Part shown: piece by piece, positions 63,981-64,000 of the stretch
How positions within the stretch are numbered: the first letter of the stretch is position 1
Layout of the letters: every line of letters begins with the position of its first letter
DNA from: Saprospiraceae bacterium
GTDB lineage: Bacteria > Bacteroidota > Bacteroidia > Chitinophagales > Saprospiraceae
Assembly (NCBI GenBank): GCA_021604865.1
Contig: BQJU01000038.1
Coordinates: forward strand, 1 to 64,000
DNA length: 64,000 nt
Direction of reading: 5' to 3'
Translations under genes and position numbers: made by a program
Notes under the pieces: generated by a model
The model's input: only the letters and a program-made list of their open reading frames with translations
The model's database searches: none
What the model was told of the DNA's origin: nothing

Positions 63981-64000
63981 TTCATTAACCACATTCCATG

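Overview
The window looks like chromosome from a member of the Bacteroidota, probably the class Saprospiria or a close relative. The evidence is a type IX secretion set (PorU, PorV, a PorP/SprF-like protein, GldJ), a SusC/SusD pair, a one-protein hybrid two-component regulator, -7 promoter boxes of the TAnnTTTG type, and absence of Shine-Dalgarno sequences. The class assignment is inference; no rRNA lies in the window.

Layout. (1) 1-5772, minus strand: a likely four-gene electron-transfer operon. It encodes a di-heme cytochrome b-like membrane protein, a membrane-anchored ferredoxin/flavin oxidoreductase with altered cluster cysteines, a 23-heme c-type cytochrome and a second cytochrome (at least 20 hemes) cut by the left edge. 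(2) 6024-9888: a membrane SRPBCC protein converging on a large FAD/Fe-S D-2-hydroxyacid dehydrogenase. (3) 9889-11577: a gene-free stretch of REP-like palindromes and a triplicated 424-bp unit that carries broken pieces of an IS200/Y1-type transposase. (4) 11578-41765: a large sialoglycan utilisation locus. The minus-strand arm encodes a sulfatase, an N-acylglucosamine 2-epimerase family protein, a Kelch mutarotase fused to a sodium:solute symporter, N-acetylneuraminate lyase, a PhyH-type dioxygenase, an SGNH esterase, a sialidase and an aminotransferase. The plus-strand arm encodes SusC, SusD, a sulfatase, a sulfatase-sialidase fusion, a sialate O-acetylesterase and a creatininase-family hydrolase. 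A third, atypical sialidase-like protein, an AraC regulator and a hybrid two-component regulator follow. (5) 41934-50866: housekeeping genes carA, eno, ftsB/divIC-like, sucD, a crtZ-like hydroxylase and an NtrY-like histidine kinase. (6) 51031-59755: RNase P RNA and the type IX secretion/gliding genes porV, porU, a porP/sprF-like gene and gldJ. (7) 59830-64000: murF, an arginase-fold protein with degraded metal motifs, a Glu/Leu-type dehydrogenase, and at the right edge a promoter-structure-terminator unit that may be an unrecognised non-coding RNA or leader.

How the genes fit together (inference). Surface glycans bearing sulfate and acetyl groups are desulfated, de-O-acetylated and desialylated outside the inner membrane and partly imported through SusC/D. 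Free sialic acid is mutarotated and taken up by the Kelch-symporter, split by the lyase to pyruvate and ManNAc, and the ManNAc epimerised to GlcNAc. The AraC protein and the hybrid sensor probably control the locus.

A dispersed repeat with CATGTTTGGAGGCC ends occurs in at least five places, usually just after genes. The most unusual items are the sulfatase-sialidase fusion, the multiheme operon with its altered ferredoxin, the Y1-transposase/palindrome array, and the candidate structured RNA at the right edge.
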